From: CAKOSP01 sp964369845 | GTDB taxonomy: Bacteria > Bacillota_I > Bacilli_A > RF39 > UBA660 | Length of the DNA: 44,914 bases | Reading direction: 5' to 3' | Assembly: GCA_964369845.1 (NCBI GenBank) | Contig: CAYJFJ010000009.1 | Location: 1-44,914, forward strand | Shown here: in pieces, positions 1 through 7,819 of the stretch | Layout: each line of letters begins with the position of its first letter | Position numbering within the stretch: position 1 is the first letter of the stretch | The notes under the pieces: generated by a model | Told to the model about the DNA's origin: nothing | Seen by the model: only the letters and a program-made list of their open reading frames with translations | The model's database searches: none | Program-made: the position numbers and the translations under genes

Positions 1-96
1 TCCCCCTATTGCAGCATTTGCATTTGTAATTCCTAAAAGTATAAATGCAAATGTAGTTATAGTTATTAACAGACTTTTTTTTAATATTTTTTTCAT
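1..96 (-). CDS. Secreted protein, N-terminal fragment (cut by window edge)
   Basis: Reading leftwards from the ATG at 96-94 gives 32 residues that run off the window. They start with a lysine-rich stretch (MKKILKK), followed by a hydrophobic core of about 17 residues and a clean signal peptidase I site, ANA before A29. An AAGGAG ribosome site lies about 6 bases upstream of the ATG. This is therefore the start of an exported protein. Only five residues of the mature part remain, so function cannot be judged. It is divergent from everything to its right. Confidence 0.7.
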   Translation of the reverse strand, partial: MKKILKKSLLITITTFAFILLGITNANAAIGG

Positions 97-184
97 ATTA
101 TCTCCTTTTTTTTTAATTCATTTATTTGATTATATAATATATATATTATATAATCAATACTTTATCATTTTGAGTCATAATTAA

Positions 185-212
185 TTAACTGATAAATATT
201 GTAAACTATAAT
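185..212 (+). promoter_or_regulatory. Candidate promoter for a small transcript
   Basis: TTAACT at 185-190 and a perfect TATAAT at 207-212 are 16 bases apart. No ORF follows before the hairpin terminator at 293-318, so the predicted product is an RNA of about 100 bases. The -35 box is imperfect. Confidence 0.4.
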
Positions 213-218
213 TTCTGA

Positions 219-318
219 TGTTATAATAACTTCGTAAAGAATTATTGATGCCGTTTGTTAAATCGCTAAACACTCGGTGCCATGAGTAATTTAACTAACT
301 AGAAATAGTTAGTTTTTT
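219..318 (+). ncRNA. Candidate small RNA with its own promoter and terminator
   Basis: This stretch lies between a promoter-like sequence and a strong intrinsic terminator and has no start codon with a ribosome site. It can fold: AATAACTT at about 224-231 pairs with AAG and TTATT near 238-246 around a CGTA loop, and ACTC/GAGT flank the loop GGTGCCAT near 270-286. It matches no riboswitch class that I recognise. It could instead be the remnant of a leader or the tail of a lost gene. Confidence 0.3.
293..318 (+). terminator. Intrinsic terminator
   Basis: AACTAACT (293-300), loop AGAAAT, AGTTAGTT (307-314), then a T-run. It ends just before the TATAAT (323-328) that drives the next gene. Confidence 0.75.
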
Positions 319-322
319 AGTG

Positions 323-328
323 TATAAT
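323..328 (+). promoter_or_regulatory. -10 box upstream of the metallopeptidase gene
   Basis: TATAAT lies directly before an ATG at 330. Transcription would start near 335, so the ATG at 330 cannot be the real start. The start is instead the ATG at 345, behind AGGTGG. Confidence 0.5.
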
Positions 329-344
329 CATGTTAGGTGGATTT

Positions 345-1157
345 ATGAAAGAAAATTTAATCAAACAAATAAAAGCTTATATTGTTTTAATACAAGAAGA
401 ATATTTAAAAAATGCTGATTTTCCATTAATTGATGTAAATGAAATATCTATGGATTGGAATAACATTGTAAACATTGAAGACACTGGAACTATTTCTTTA
501 TATGTTAGTTCTGGAAAATTTTATTTTCCTAAAAGTTCAGATGAAGTATTTTCACTATATCAAACTTTACCTGGTTATGGTGCTGATAAAAATCATACTA
601 TATATAATGATGATACTTTAATTAGAAATGACAACACTTTTAATACCTATATTAATCATTTAATTGTAAGTGGTAAGAATTCTGAAGATTATTATTTAGA
701 CAATGTACTTCACGAAACTATGCATTTTTGTGGAGCGGCTGGTGGAACTGCACTGGAAGAAGGATTTACTGAACTAAAAACTCGTGAATTAGCGCTTAAA
801 AAAAACTTAAGAACAAGCGGGTGTGGATATCCGAAAGAAATTAAAATAGTTTTAAAATTGCAAGAAATATTTGGTAAAGATGTTTGTGATATACTTACAT
901 TTATGAATTCTTTTCAAGAGAAATTAACGTTTTTAAAATATACATTAAATGAAAATATGGCTAATCTGTATTTACATGTTTATATTGAAATGGAAAAGGA
1001 ATTTCAAGAAAAATATTATCAATTTAAGTTTCCAGGTATAACAGGTCCTGAAGAGAAAGCTTTGAAGTATAATAATATTGATTATTCAGAAATCGAAAAG
1101 TACATTGATCAGTTTAATAAAGCTTTTAATACTAATAAAAGTATTTCTATATTATAA
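345..1157 (+). CDS. Putative zinc metallopeptidase (HExxH...E)
   Basis: A 270-residue soluble protein with no signal peptide or membrane segment. Residues 123-127 read HETMH, a zinc-metallopeptidase HExxH motif. It is followed by the glycine/alanine-rich stretch CGAAGGTALEEGFTE, whose EEGFTE (138-143) could supply the third, glutamate ligand as in gluzincins. The start is set at 345 because an earlier ATG at 330 abuts the -10 box, and AGGTGG lies just before 345. It stands alone, upstream of the deformylase-like gene. I do not recognise the family. A cytosolic peptidase or a toxin-like protease are both possible. Confidence 0.5.
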   Translation: MKENLIKQIKAYIVLIQEEYLKNADFPLIDVNEISMDWNNIVNIEDTGTISLYVSSGKFYFPKSSDEVFSLYQTLPGYGADKNHTIYNDDTLIRNDNTFNTYINHLIVSGKNSEDYYLDNVLHETMHFCGAAGGTALEEGFTELKTRELALKKNLRTSGCGYPKEIKIVLKLQEIFGKDVCDILTFMNSFQEKLTFLKYTLNENMANLYLHVYIEMEKEFQEKYYQFKFPGITGPEEKALKYNNIDYSEIEKYIDQFNKAFNTNKSISIL

Positions 1158-1217
1158 ATATATTTATATTTATATTTAAGCTGTAAAATCAGTTAATAAT
1201 TTACATGATTTTTTATG

Positions 1218-1223
1218 TATAAT
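1218..1223 (+). promoter_or_regulatory. -10 box of the deformylase-like gene
   Basis: TGTATAAT at 1216-1223 lies 31 bases before the ATG at 1254. It overlaps an ATG at 1215, which is therefore not used. No convincing -35 box was found. Confidence 0.45.
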
Positions 1224-1253
1224 AAATTCAAAAGTTATTATGTGGGAGTAAAA

Positions 1254-1814
1254 ATGGAAATAATTTATAAAACAATAGAAAAAGATGAAAAATATTTAAG
1301 GCAAATTTCAGATATTGTATCTTTTGATGATGAAAATCTAAATAATTATATAAATATAATAAAAAAAGCAGTTCAAGAAAATAATAATATTCTTGCGCTG
1401 GCTTCTGTACAAATTGGAATACCTAAGAAAATTATTTATCTAAAAAAGACTTCATTAGATGCTATTGGAAATGAAAATCATGATGAAGAATTTTTCCTTT
1501 TCAATCCAACTATTTTATTTAAGGAAGGTTTAACAGAGTACTGGGAAGCTTGCGTTAGCTGCTTAGATAATACTGGTTTGGTAGAAAGACCTTATAAAGT
1601 TGATATTAAGTATTATGATATGTTTGGTGTGGAAAAATTTAAAACTTTTGAAGGTTTTGAATCCACTGTTATTTGTCATGAAATAGATCATTTAGATGGA
1701 ATATTACATATAGATATAGCTAAAAAAAATATTATTGCTAATATTGAAGAAAGAAAAGAATTACGAAATAAGGAACCTTACAAAATTATTAGAAAAAAAA
1801 ATTCAGATGTATAA
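1254..1814 (+). CDS. Peptide deformylase-like protein with altered motifs
   Basis: 186 residues. Peptide deformylases remove the formyl group from nascent N-termini using a metal bound by one Cys and two His. The metal motif is intact (CHEIDHL, 141-147: H142, E143, H146), as is the motif-2 cysteine (EACVS, C100). The usual first motif GxGLAAxQ is instead ILALASVQ, with Q53 kept but both glycines lost, and EGCLS has become EACVS. It may be a secondary or specialised deformylase, or no longer one. The start at 1254 has GGGAG upstream. It is followed after 18 bases by a P-loop protein, probably co-transcribed. Confidence 0.7.
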   Translation: MEIIYKTIEKDEKYLRQISDIVSFDDENLNNYINIIKKAVQENNNILALASVQIGIPKKIIYLKKTSLDAIGNENHDEEFFLFNPTILFKEGLTEYWEACVSCLDNTGLVERPYKVDIKYYDMFGVEKFKTFEGFESTVICHEIDHLDGILHIDIAKKNIIANIEERKELRNKEPYKIIRKKNSDV

Positions 1815-1832
1815 CTTAGTTAGGAGATTTTG

Positions 1833-2381
1833 ATGAAAAATATTATATTGTTAGGAGTTCCCAGAGCTGGTAAGACTAGTTTGGCAAAAATGTTAAGAGA
1901 TGAATATCAAGTCATTTGTGGAGATTCAATTAGAAATGCTTATAAAACTGTTTTTTTAAGCAATAAAGAAATGTCTTCTGGTGATGTAGGTCGAACACAC
2001 GAATTTAGAAAGTTCTTAAAGGAAGTTTTTCGTAATTATATTAGATATAACTCAGAAGTAAATTATATTTTAGATACTGTAGATTTTAATTTAGAAAATA
2101 GTGAATTTATAGAAACTTATAATATTTGTATTATTGTTCTTGGCTATACACGGTTAACTCCTTTAGAGGTTGTAAGTGCTCAAAAAAAGTTTGATAAAAA
2201 GGATAAAGATTGGTCTTATTTTTTGACTGATGAGAAAAGATTAGAAAAAGCAAAGACTTGGATACATAAAAGTATAGATTTAAAAAAAGAATGTGAATCT
2301 TTAGGAATTATGTTTGTTGATACTTCAATAGATAGAGATAAAGTTCTGAAAGATCTTAGTATTAAAATTAAAAATATGTGA
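1833..2381 (+). CDS. P-loop nucleotide kinase-like protein
   Basis: 182 residues beginning with a hydrophobic strand and a Walker A motif, GVPRAGKT (8-15), as in small-molecule and nucleotide kinases. The length and single-domain layout resemble the adenylate/shikimate kinase superfamily. The substrate cannot be read from the sequence. AGGAG at 1822-1826 favours the ATG at 1833 over a TTG at 1830. It follows the deformylase-like gene closely, so the two probably share a transcript. It ends in TGA. Confidence 0.55.
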   Translation: MKNIILLGVPRAGKTSLAKMLRDEYQVICGDSIRNAYKTVFLSNKEMSSGDVGRTHEFRKFLKEVFRNYIRYNSEVNYILDTVDFNLENSEFIETYNICIIVLGYTRLTPLEVVSAQKKFDKKDKDWSYFLTDEKRLEKAKTWIHKSIDLKKECESLGIMFVDTSIDRDKVLKDLSIKIKNM

Positions 2382-2426
2382 ATTTATTGCTTATAATTAT
2401 TTTTTAGAAATAACTCTTAAAAGTAA

Positions 2427-2454
2427 TTTAATTTTGTTTTATATTTGCTATAAT
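2427..2454 (+). promoter_or_regulatory. Promoter of the ABC-2 exporter operon
   Basis: TTTAAT (2427-2432), 16-base spacer, extended -10 TGCTATAAT (TATAAT 2449-2454). The ribosome site AAGGAG and the ATG at 2472 follow. Confidence 0.5.
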
Positions 2455-2471
2455 ATAATAAGGAGATTGAT

Positions 2472-3329
2472 ATGCTAGAAATAAAAAATGTAACAAAATA
2501 TTACAAGAATATACCAGGAATTATTAACCTTTCTTTATCTATAAAAGAAGGTGAAATTTATGGTTTTATTGGTCCTAATGGTGCGGGTAAAAGTACTACA
2601 ATTAGAAGTATTATGGATTTTATAAAAATTTCTGATGGTAAAATATCTGTGTGTGATAAAAATAATACTGATATCGAAACTAAACTTTTAATAGGTTATT
2701 TACCTGGTGAAATAAATTTATATGGAGATTTAACAGTTTTAGAAATATTTCATTATAATAACAAGTTTTATAAGGAAAATTATATTGATAATGCTCTTGA
2801 ACTAGCTAAATATCTAGAACTTGACATTAACAGAAAAATAGATGACTTATCACTTGGTAATCTTAAAAAGGTAGGTATTGTACTGGCTTTAATGCATAAA
2901 CCTAAGTTACTTATTTTAGATGAACCGACTAGTGGATTAGATCCATTGATTCAGCAAAAATTTTATAATTTACTTAAAAAAGAAAAAAGTAAAGGCACTA
3001 CTATATTTTTCTCTTCTCATATTTTAAGTGAAGTAAAACAAATTTGTGATAGGGTAGGAATTATAAAAAATAATACTTTAATAAAAGAACTTACCATTAA
3101 AGAACTAAATGATTCTAATAGTTATAATGTTGAAATATATAGTTCTAATTTAAATGATATTTCTAAAGAATTAGATGTGAAAATCAAAAATAATTCCTTT
3201 ATTTTTAATGGTCAAATTAACTCTTTAATTAATACTTTAAGTAAATATGATGTTGATCAGTTATATATTAAAGAAGATAGTATCGAGAATATTATTATGA
3301 AATATTATGAGGTTGAAAATGATAAATAG
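2472..3329 (+). CDS. ABC transporter ATP-binding protein (ABC-2 type)
   Basis: 285 residues. The ATPase subunit has Walker A GPNGAGKST (34-42), an altered signature LSLGN (126-130, usually LSGGQ) and Walker B LLILDEPTSGLD (146-157). The roughly 80-residue C-terminal extension is typical of BcrA/NatA-like exporters of antibiotics, ions or lipids. It overlaps the permease start by 11 bases, so the two subunits are translationally coupled. The substrate is unknown. The extended -10 box at 2447-2454 lies just upstream. Confidence 0.88.
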   Translation: MLEIKNVTKYYKNIPGIINLSLSIKEGEIYGFIGPNGAGKSTTIRSIMDFIKISDGKISVCDKNNTDIETKLLIGYLPGEINLYGDLTVLEIFHYNNKFYKENYIDNALELAKYLELDINRKIDDLSLGNLKKVGIVLALMHKPKLLILDEPTSGLDPLIQQKFYNLLKKEKSKGTTIFFSSHILSEVKQICDRVGIIKNNTLIKELTIKELNDSNSYNVEIYSSNLNDISKELDVKIKNNSFIFNGQINSLINTLSKYDVDQLYIKEDSIENIIMKYYEVENDK

Positions 3330-4110
3330 AGAATTAAAAGTAAATTTTAAAAGTTTGTTAATATGGGTTATTACTGTTATGTCTATTTTACTCATTGTCT
3401 TTTTAATGTATCCTACTATTTCTAGTAATAGCAGTGAAATAAATATAAATGATATAGTTAAAATAATGCCAGAAAATTTATTGGCAGCATTTAATATTGA
3501 TCTAGTTGATATAAGTAGTGTGGATGGTTTTTTTAAAACAGAAGGAATGGTACTATTAATGCTAATATATTCTGTATATGCAAGTCAGCTTGGTGCTACT
3601 ATATTACTTAAAGAAGAATCAGATAAGACTATTGAATATTTATATTCAAAACCTGTTTCTAAAAAGTCTATTTTAACTAGTAAAATTGTTGCAGGGCTTT
3701 TAAATATTATTTTTTTCATTACTTTAATAACTTTATTTGTAGTAATAGGTTTAATGTTTAGCAATGTTCCAATAGTTGATGTATTACTTTTAAATGTTTC
3801 GATGCTTATTCCTACTATTTTGGTATTTTTAATTGCAATTTATATATCAACTTTTTTTAGAAAAACTAAGCAAATGAATGCTATTAGTTATGGTATAGTC
3901 TTTTTAAGTTATTTTGCTAATATATTTAGTGATATGTCTTCTAATATTGAATGGTTAAAATATTTTTCTTTCTATACTCTTGCGGATGTAAGAAATCAAG
4001 TTGCAAATAATCAGTTCAATTTTTATTTTATTGTTATTTTTATTATAATATCATTGATAATTATTATTTTATCATTTAGAAATTATAATCTTAAAGAATA
4101 TTTAAATTAG
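3319..4110 (+). CDS. ABC-2 type transporter permease
   Basis: 264 residues with about six membrane segments: one near the N-terminus, a large loop (about residues 35-75), then five in the rest. This is the usual ABC-2 permease layout. The loop sequence DKTIEYLYSKPVSKKSI is typical of the family. Start 3319 is preferred over the ATG at 3307 because GAGG (3309-3312) sits six bases before it. It is the partner of the preceding ATPase. A terminator overlaps its stop codon. Confidence 0.85.
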   Translation: MINRELKVNFKSLLIWVITVMSILLIVFLMYPTISSNSSEININDIVKIMPENLLAAFNIDLVDISSVDGFFKTEGMVLLMLIYSVYASQLGATILLKEESDKTIEYLYSKPVSKKSILTSKIVAGLLNIIFFITLITLFVVIGLMFSNVPIVDVLLLNVSMLIPTILVFLIAIYISTFFRKTKQMNAISYGIVFLSYFANIFSDMSSNIEWLKYFSFYTLADVRNQVANNQFNFYFIVIFIIISLIIIILSFRNYNLKEYLN

Positions 4111-4131
4111 TAATTTTGTTACTAATTTTTT
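4107..4131 (+). terminator. Intrinsic terminator of the ABC-2 operon
   Basis: TTAGTAA (4107-4113), loop TTTTG, TTACTAA (4119-4125), then six T. It includes the permease stop codon. Confidence 0.8.
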
Positions 4132-4189
4132 ATTTTAATACAAATTGTAATTATTAACTTTTTATCATAGATTTATTATCATTTAGGTG

Positions 4190-4228
4190 TATAATAAAAT
4201 GGTTATTACAGTTTTATTTATGTAATAA
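4190..4228 (+). promoter_or_regulatory. -10 box and leader hairpin of the secreted cadherin-like gene
   Basis: TATAAT at 4190-4195. The short leader contains a perfect 8-bp hairpin, TTATTACA (4203-4210) with TGTAATAA (4221-4228), ending two bases before the GAGG ribosome site. It could modulate translation or protect the 5' end. Confidence 0.4.
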
Positions 4229-4241
4229 GTGAGGTATTTGT

Positions 4242-5306
4242 ATGAAAAAAACTATATTTTTTTTGATTGTATTTTTAATTATTCCTATTAGTGTAAGTGC
4301 TTCTTCTGGTCAGTTAAGAGGTAATTCTATTGTATTTTGTAATGGTGTTTACTATGGTCAGCATGGCACTGATAATCACTGGCATGTTGCAGTAAAAAAG
4401 GACTCTGGTTATTATCCTGATGGTGATGTTATTTCTGGTAATCCTTGTAGTTCAAGTGTTAGTCCTGAGCCTGCACCTACACCAGTACCGACTCCGACGC
4501 CTGAACCAACACCAACGCCTGAGCCAACGCCTGAGTCAACACCTGAACCTACACCTTCAGTAGATACTGACCAAAATTCTACTAATGAACCTAATTCCAA
4601 CACTAGTAAACCTGATAGTGGTAGTAATTCTTCAAATGAGTCAGTTTTGGAAGAAGAAATTAAAAGTGATGATGCTACTATTAAAGAAATTAAAGTGAAT
4701 GGAAAAATTTTATTTGTTGACGATATTATTGATTATGAAACAGATGATGAAAAGCTAGATATTGTTATCACTACTAATGATGAAAAAGCAAAAGTGGAAA
4801 TAGAAAAAAAAGATTTAGTTTTAGGAGAAAATACTATTGAAATTGTTATAACTGCTGAATTTGGAAATAATAAAGTTTATATATTAAATGTTTATAGAAA
4901 CGAAAAAATTGTTTTACCGAGTAGCGATACTAGTTTCAAATTAGAAATTGATGGAGAAGTAATTAAATTTTCTGAAAACAAAGCTGATGTTAATGTCATG
5001 TCTGATGTTAATGATTTAAAGTATGACATTACTTTAAATAGTGATATGGCTAACTTTACTATTGAAAATGATAAAGATTTAAAGACTGGTGAAACTTTAG
5101 TGTTAATTAAAGTTACTGCTGAAAATGGAGATACTCAAGTTTACGAATTATTAGTTGATAAGTCATCTAAAACCGAAGATAATATATTATTAGTTGTAGG
5201 ACTCTTAATTATGGGAGGTATTGTTTTTGGTATATATTTTGCAGTAAAAAAAAGTTTGTCTTTTTTTAAAAGTTCACCTTTATATACTAAAATTTTCAAA
5301 AAATAA
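4242..5306 (+). CDS. Secreted, membrane-anchored cadherin-like protein
   Basis: 354 residues. It has a signal peptide (MKKTIFFLIVF...SVSAS, cleavage near 20), then a small Cys/His-rich domain (residues about 25-66, with YYGQHGTDNHWHV) reminiscent of YHYH-type domains. A low-complexity Pro/Thr/Glu linker (about 75-105) follows, then two tandem beta-sandwich repeats of the bacterial cadherin-like type (about 145-225 and 230-310). It ends with a transmembrane helix (about 317-338) and a lysine-rich tail. It should be displayed on the outer face of the membrane through the wall. It lacks an LPxTG motif, so it is anchored by the helix. Confidence 0.65.
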   Translation: MKKTIFFLIVFLIIPISVSASSGQLRGNSIVFCNGVYYGQHGTDNHWHVAVKKDSGYYPDGDVISGNPCSSSVSPEPAPTPVPTPTPEPTPTPEPTPESTPEPTPSVDTDQNSTNEPNSNTSKPDSGSNSSNESVLEEEIKSDDATIKEIKVNGKILFVDDIIDYETDDEKLDIVITTNDEKAKVEIEKKDLVLGENTIEIVITAEFGNNKVYILNVYRNEKIVLPSSDTSFKLEIDGEVIKFSENKADVNVMSDVNDLKYDITLNSDMANFTIENDKDLKTGETLVLIKVTAENGDTQVYELLVDKSSKTEDNILLVVGLLIMGGIVFGIYFAVKKSLSFFKSSPLYTKIFKK

Positions 5307-5330
5307 AAAAGATTTGAGTAAATCTTTTTT
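5305..5330. terminator. Bidirectional terminator between convergent genes
   Basis: AAAAAAGATTT (5305-5315), loop GAGT, AAATCTTTTTT (5320-5330). It serves the cadherin-like gene on the plus strand and the small membrane protein on the minus strand. Confidence 0.85.
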
Positions 5331-5823
5331 ATTTGTTTGTATATTCAGTTATAGTTTTTCTTTTAATAATAGAAAATGCACAACCAGCACTAGTTATACC
5401 TAATATTATTAAAGCTGTTTTTATTATACCAAAATCCATGATAAATTCTAGTACTGGAATTATGATAGCAGGAACTCTTATTGATCCTCCTTCAACTGAT
5501 AAATAATATAAAACTCCTAATATTGCTGCACATCCCAGTAGGAAATACAACCAAGACTTTGTCGCTTCAAATATATTTCTTTTTCTAGTAGTTGTAGTTG
5601 CATCTTTAATTTCTTTTAATAAATTAACAAATACTTCGTCATCATTATCTTCAAATTCAAATTTAGTTTTTTTAATTTTTCCATTAGTTGTGTATTTTAT
5701 ATTGCAGTCTCCTGATCCATCATAAACTTTAGCTTCTTTAATATTTTCTAGCATGATAGTTTCATTTGAAAATTTAATAGAATCTTTCGTTAAAATATAA
5801 TCTTCTCTTTTAATATCTTTCAT
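5329..5823 (-). CDS. Small membrane protein with PH-like N-terminus
   Basis: 164 residues. The N-terminal 75 residues are charged and strand-rich (ILTKDSIKFSNETIMLENI), resembling the short PH-like domains of DUF6232-type membrane proteins. The C-terminal half has two or three membrane segments (about 88-108, 115-130 and 133-152). GAGAAG precedes the ATG. It is monocistronic and convergent with the cadherin-like gene. No function can be assigned. Confidence 0.5.
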   Translation of the reverse strand: MKDIKREDYILTKDSIKFSNETIMLENIKEAKVYDGSGDCNIKYTTNGKIKKTKFEFEDNDDEVFVNLLKEIKDATTTTRKRNIFEATKSWLYFLLGCAAILGVLYYLSVEGGSIRVPAIIIPVLEFIMDFGIIKTALIILGITSAGCAFSIIKRKTITEYTNK

Positions 5824-5900
5824 TTTTACTTCTCGCTTTCTCTAAAAATTATATCATAATATATAACTTTGAGTTATTTTTTTTAAAATTAATTTTAAAT

Positions 5901-5929
5901 TTGACTGTTTTCACATTTTCTAGTATAAT
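5901..5929 (+). promoter_or_regulatory. Promoter of pta
   Basis: TTGACT (5901-5906), 17-base spacer, TATAAT (5924-5929): a near-consensus housekeeping promoter, matching a strongly expressed metabolic gene. Confidence 0.75.
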
Positions 5930-5962
5930 CTATTAGGTATTTTATTGAAGGGAAGAATATAT

Positions 5963-6949
5963 ATGAATATAATGGATAATATAAAAAAAATGGCAAAAAA
6001 CAATATTAAGACTATAGTTTTGCCTGAGTCAATGGACGACAGAGTTTTAGACGCTGCAGAAATCATTGCTAGGGAAAAATTAGCTAATATTATTTTAATA
6101 GGAAATAAAGCTGAAATTATTGCTAAAAAACCTGCTTTAGACATAGTAGAAATCATTGATCCCAATGTGAGTGAATTAACTCAAGGTTTTGTGTCAGATT
6201 TTTATGAGATGAGAAAGCATAAAGGATTAACTTTAGAAGAAGCTAAAAATCTAATGTTAACTGATTATATGCATTTTGCTTGTATGCTTGTTAAAAACAA
6301 TTTGGCAGATGGTGTAGTATCTGGTGCATGCCACTCAACTAGCAATACATTAAGACCTGCTCTTCAAATAATTAAGACTTCTCCCAATTCATCTTTAGTT
6401 TCATCATTTTTTCTGATGATTATTCCTAACTGTGAACTTGGTAGTAACGGTACATTTGTTTTTGCTGATTGTGGTCTTGAACAAAATCCTACTTCAGAAA
6501 AACTTGCTGCTATAGCATATGATAGTGCGAAAAGTTTTGAGTTATTAACTTCTGAAGAAGCTAAAGTTGCTTTTTTATCACACTCTACTTATGCATCAGC
6601 TAAACATGATGATGTTAATAAAGTTGTTGAAGCTGTTAAGATTGCTAAAGATAAGTATTCGGAGTTTTTAATGGACGGAGAGCTTCAATTTGATGCTGCT
6701 GTTATTCCAGAAGTTGCAAAATCTAAATGTCCTTCATCACCTTTAAAAGGTGAAGCTAATGTATTAGTTTTTCCGGATTTAGATTGTGGTAATATTACTT
6801 ATAAAGCTGTTCAAAGACTTGCTAAAGCTGAAGCTTATGGCCCAGTTTGTCAAGGACTTAATAAACCTATAAATGATTTATCAAGAGGTTGCTCAGTTGA
6901 AGATATTATTGGTACAGTTGCAATAACTGCTGTTCAGTCAAATAACTAA
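5963..6949 (+). CDS. pta: Phosphate acetyltransferase
   Basis: 328 residues, the length of the short bacterial Pta form. It interconverts acetyl-CoA plus phosphate with acetyl phosphate and CoA, feeding acetate kinase for ATP in fermenting cells. Visible family signatures include KTIVLPESMDDR near the N-terminus, DGVVSGACHSTSNTLRPALQ (about 113-132) and GEANVLVFPDLDCGN (about 268-282). The start at 5963 lies about 10 bases after AAGGGA; a TTG at 5945 is too close to the promoter. It stands alone with its own promoter and terminator. Acetate kinase is not in the window. Confidence 0.93.
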   Translation: MNIMDNIKKMAKNNIKTIVLPESMDDRVLDAAEIIAREKLANIILIGNKAEIIAKKPALDIVEIIDPNVSELTQGFVSDFYEMRKHKGLTLEEAKNLMLTDYMHFACMLVKNNLADGVVSGACHSTSNTLRPALQIIKTSPNSSLVSSFFLMIIPNCELGSNGTFVFADCGLEQNPTSEKLAAIAYDSAKSFELLTSEEAKVAFLSHSTYASAKHDDVNKVVEAVKIAKDKYSEFLMDGELQFDAAVIPEVAKSKCPSSPLKGEANVLVFPDLDCGNITYKAVQRLAKAEAYGPVCQGLNKPINDLSRGCSVEDIIGTVAITAVQSNN

Positions 6950-6966
6950 CTTTAGTTAGTTTTTTT
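6944..6966 (+). terminator. Intrinsic terminator of pta
   Basis: AACTAAC (6944-6950), loop TTTA, GTTAGTT (6955-6961), T-run. The stop codon is inside the stem. Confidence 0.75.
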
Positions 6967-6990
6967 ATTGTAATACTTCTTTTTTTATAG

Positions 6991-6996
6991 TATACT
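6991..6996 (+). promoter_or_regulatory. -10 box of the macrodomain-SirTM operon
   Basis: TATACT about 65 bases before the macrodomain ATG. The leader contains a short hairpin TCGTA-TTGT-TACGA. No clear -35 box was seen, so this is tentative. Confidence 0.35.
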
Positions 6997-7060
6997 TTTC
7001 ACATAATTGAGATAACATTCGTATTGTTACGATTAATGTTTTTATATGAAAGGTGATAAT

Positions 7061-7819
7061 ATGGATAAAATTGTAGATAAGTTATTACTTTATTTTGCTA
7101 GTGAATCTGGTCATGATATAAGTGATATTTTTTGTGATGATTTAGATTATAAGAGAAAATTATTAAGGTCTTATATTAATGTAAGGCCTCCTAAAGAAAT
7201 TAGTGATGAAATTTTGGAACTTGAAGATCGTCTTTTGGAACTAGAGTTTGCTCAGGAAGATATTACTTTTTTTAAAAATGTAGATTCAAAGGTTTTGCTA
7301 TGGCATGGAGATATAACTACACTTAGAATTGATGCAATTGTTAATGCTGCTAATTTTGATGGCCTTGGTTGTTTTATTCCTAATCATGGCTGTATAGATA
7401 ATCAAATTCATACTTATGCTGGCATTCGGCTTAGACTTGAATGTAATGAACTTTTAAAAAATAAGAAGCTCGATACTTCTTCTGTACTTCTTACTTCAGC
7501 ACATAATTTACCTAGTAAGTACATAGTGCATACTGTTGGACCTATAATAGATGGTGAAGTTTCTGTTCAAGATGAAATTGATTTAGAAATGTGTTATAAA
7601 AATGTTCTTGATATTTGTAAAGAGAATAATATAAGAACCGTTGCTTTTCCGTGCATTTCTACTGGAGTTTTTTCATTTCCATCGGATAGAGCAGCTTTTT
7701 TAGCATATAACCATGTAAAAAAGTATCTTGAAGAAAATAGTGATTTTTTTGATTATATTGTTTTTAATGTATTTACAGTGAATGATAAGGAGATTTATGA
7801 AAAGTTATTTAAAAGTTAA
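7061..7819 (+). CDS. Zinc-type macrodomain protein (ADP-ribosyl hydrolase)
   Basis: 252 residues. An N-terminal helical part (1-75) precedes a macrodomain with GDITTL (83-88), VNAAN (94-98) and the Zn-macro signature GCFIPNHGCIDNQIH (103-117), whose Cys104, His109 and Cys111 would bind zinc. Members linked to SirTM genes remove ADP-ribose from proteins modified by that sirtuin. The SirTM gene follows and overlaps by 23 bases. The start at 7061 is preferred to the ATG at 7046 because AAAGGTG lies between them. The family assignment is strong. The substrate is unknown. Confidence 0.88.
   Translation: MDKIVDKLLLYFASESGHDISDIFCDDLDYKRKLLRSYINVRPPKEISDEILELEDRLLELEFAQEDITFFKNVDSKVLLWHGDITTLRIDAIVNAANFDGLGCFIPNHGCIDNQIHTYAGIRLRLECNELLKNKKLDTSSVLLTSAHNLPSKYIVHTVGPIIDGEVSVQDEIDLEMCYKNVLDICKENNIRTVAFPCISTGVFSFPSDRAAFLAYNHVKKYLEENSDFFDYIVFNVFTVNDKEIYEKLFKS

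Noticed and set aside
262..286. Resemblance of the complement (GGCACCGAGT) to the tail of a Cas9 tracrRNA
   Set aside because: Only about ten bases match. There is no Cas9 and no repeat array nearby, so chance is enough.
4412..4603. Minus-strand ORF encoding a Gly/Ser/Val-rich peptide
   Set aside because: It is the mirror of the Pro/Thr/Glu repeat codons of the secreted protein at 4242 and has no ribosome site.
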